A stretch of DNA of 64,000 nucleotides from Ralstonia sp. RRA (lineage in GTDB: Bacteria; Pseudomonadota; Gammaproteobacteria; Burkholderiales; Burkholderiaceae), in NCBI RefSeq assembly GCF_037023145.1, contig NZ_CP146091.1:992001-1056000 (forward strand), given 5' to 3'. The position numbers and the translations under genes were made by a program. The notes below the pieces were generated by a model. The model had not been told where the DNA came from and searched no databases. It saw only the letters and a list, made by a program, of their open reading frames with translations. The first letter of the stretch is position 1. Each line of letters opens with the position of its first letter. This document shows, in pieces, positions 63,426 to 64,000 of this stretch.

Positions 63426-64000
63426 GTGACAACGCTGTACGACATTCTCAAAGAAGTGGCGCCCAAAAGGGCTTTGTTCACCTCCTACACCTATTCGTCC
63501 GTTTGGTTTGAGGCTGCGCCGTATCCGCTGTTGCATAAGGGAGACTGTGAGCAAATCACGGTCATGCTGGATGCTCGAGAGGCTCGCCAAAGCGTGGACA
63601 ACACGACGAGTCGCTTTGGAGGCAGCCGCTATCGGGTAATTAGCACCACACCCACGAAAGAAGGTAAAGGCGGGGGCATCTTCCATCCCAAGATTGCCTA
63701 CCTCGAATCGGATGACGGCGATGTGTTCGTGGTCAGTAGCGCCAATCTGACAACGCAGGGCCAAAGCCGGTCGCTGGAGGTGGTCGATGCAGTCAGGGCG
63801 ACTAGGGACCCACTGGTCTTTGGCCAAATTGCCGACTTCCTGGAACTGTTGCCGGCGCGGCTAAATTTATTGTCCCGCGAAGACGAGGAAATCCTGGCCC
63901 GGTTCGCCCGGAGGGCACGGGCACAGCGCGACCAATATGCTGCCAACGCGGCGGACCCGCAGAGGGTCTGGTTGGTGACGACTTTGGCTGAAGCGGCCGG
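63426..64000 (+). CDS. Phospholipase D-type nuclease domain protein (partial, runs off the edge)
   Basis: GTG 63426, preceded by GAGGGGGG, opens 191 residues that continue past base 64000. LYDILKEVAPKRALFTSYTY at the start, then HPKIAYLESDDGDVFVVSSA near 87-106 and NLTTQGQSRSLEVV give the HxK and SANLT motifs of PLD-type nucleases. In defence islands such domains are often fused to helicases. The second HKD half is not in view. Confidence 0.85.
   Translation, partial: MTTLYDILKEVAPKRALFTSYTYSSVWFEAAPYPLLHKGDCEQITVMLDAREARQSVDNTTSRFGGSRYRVISTTPTKEGKGGGIFHPKIAYLESDDGDVFVVSSANLTTQGQSRSLEVVDAVRATRDPLVFGQIADFLELLPARLNLLSREDEEILARFARRARAQRDQYAANAADPQRVWLVTTLAEAA

Noticed and set aside
63117..63827. 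Upstream extension of the DUF429-like protein
   Set aside because: The extra residues are low in order and overlap the start of the forward PLD gene. The ATG at 63116 begins exactly at the RNase H-like motif.

Overview
The window looks like a chromosome of the family Burkholderiaceae, most likely Ralstonia or a close relative such as Cupriavidus. Reasons are the GC-rich codon use, the order of the 5-oxoproline gene set, the DUF2968 and DUF3562 proteins, the short H-NS protein with its YMDPKTG-type C-terminus, and a LexA box of the CTGT-N8-ACAG form. No rRNA or tRNA gene and no integrase were seen.

Bases 1 to about 10 kb are ordinary chromosome. A 5-oxoproline (pyroglutamate) set comes first: the tail of a probable pxpC, then pxpA, the DUF969/DUF979 membrane pair, DUF2891, a TRAP-type binding protein and pcp. 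Pcp releases pyroglutamate from peptides, PxpA opens the ring, and the membrane pair probably does the transport. An envelope protein, a DUF2968 protein, an AraC regulator and a flavin monooxygenase operon follow. A 3'-end relic of a second DUF979 gene lies behind DUF2891.

From about 10 to 28 kb is accessory DNA: unknown genes, an 86-bp double-hairpin tandem array, three copies of an 18-bp palindrome, an XRE regulator with its own operator, a lipoprotein cluster, a four-gene operon with a DNA-binding protein, and a string of orphan immunity-like genes (DUF695-RraB, YezG-like and others).

From about 28 to 54 kb lies a defence and mobile-element zone. An IS1595-family element has split a perfect LexA box in front of two small paralogous genes and a truncated SRAP gene. 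Next come a WYL regulator, a 5'-nucleotidase, several unknown genes, an IS3/IS407-type element that interrupts a 287-codon gene, an AddAB-like helicase-nuclease pair, a complete Wadjet (JetABCD) operon, an H-NS protein and a fused GmrSD-type (DUF262-DUF1524) enzyme. Five copies of one 17-bp inverted repeat lie in front of the WYL/5'-nucleotidase pair, a small gene and the AddAB-like operon, so one regulator probably governs genes spread over 12 kb.

From about 54 to 62 kb is the backbone of an integrative or plasmid-like element: an unknown gene, an 80-codon gene with an in-frame amber codon, an SSB-like protein, a replication-relaxation-like protein, an AlpA-like regulator, an IncQ-type RepA helicase and RepC initiator, and a repeat region that looks like the matching origin. 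The window ends in a DUF429-like gene and the start of a phospholipase-D-type nuclease, probably the first gene of another system cut off at base 64000.
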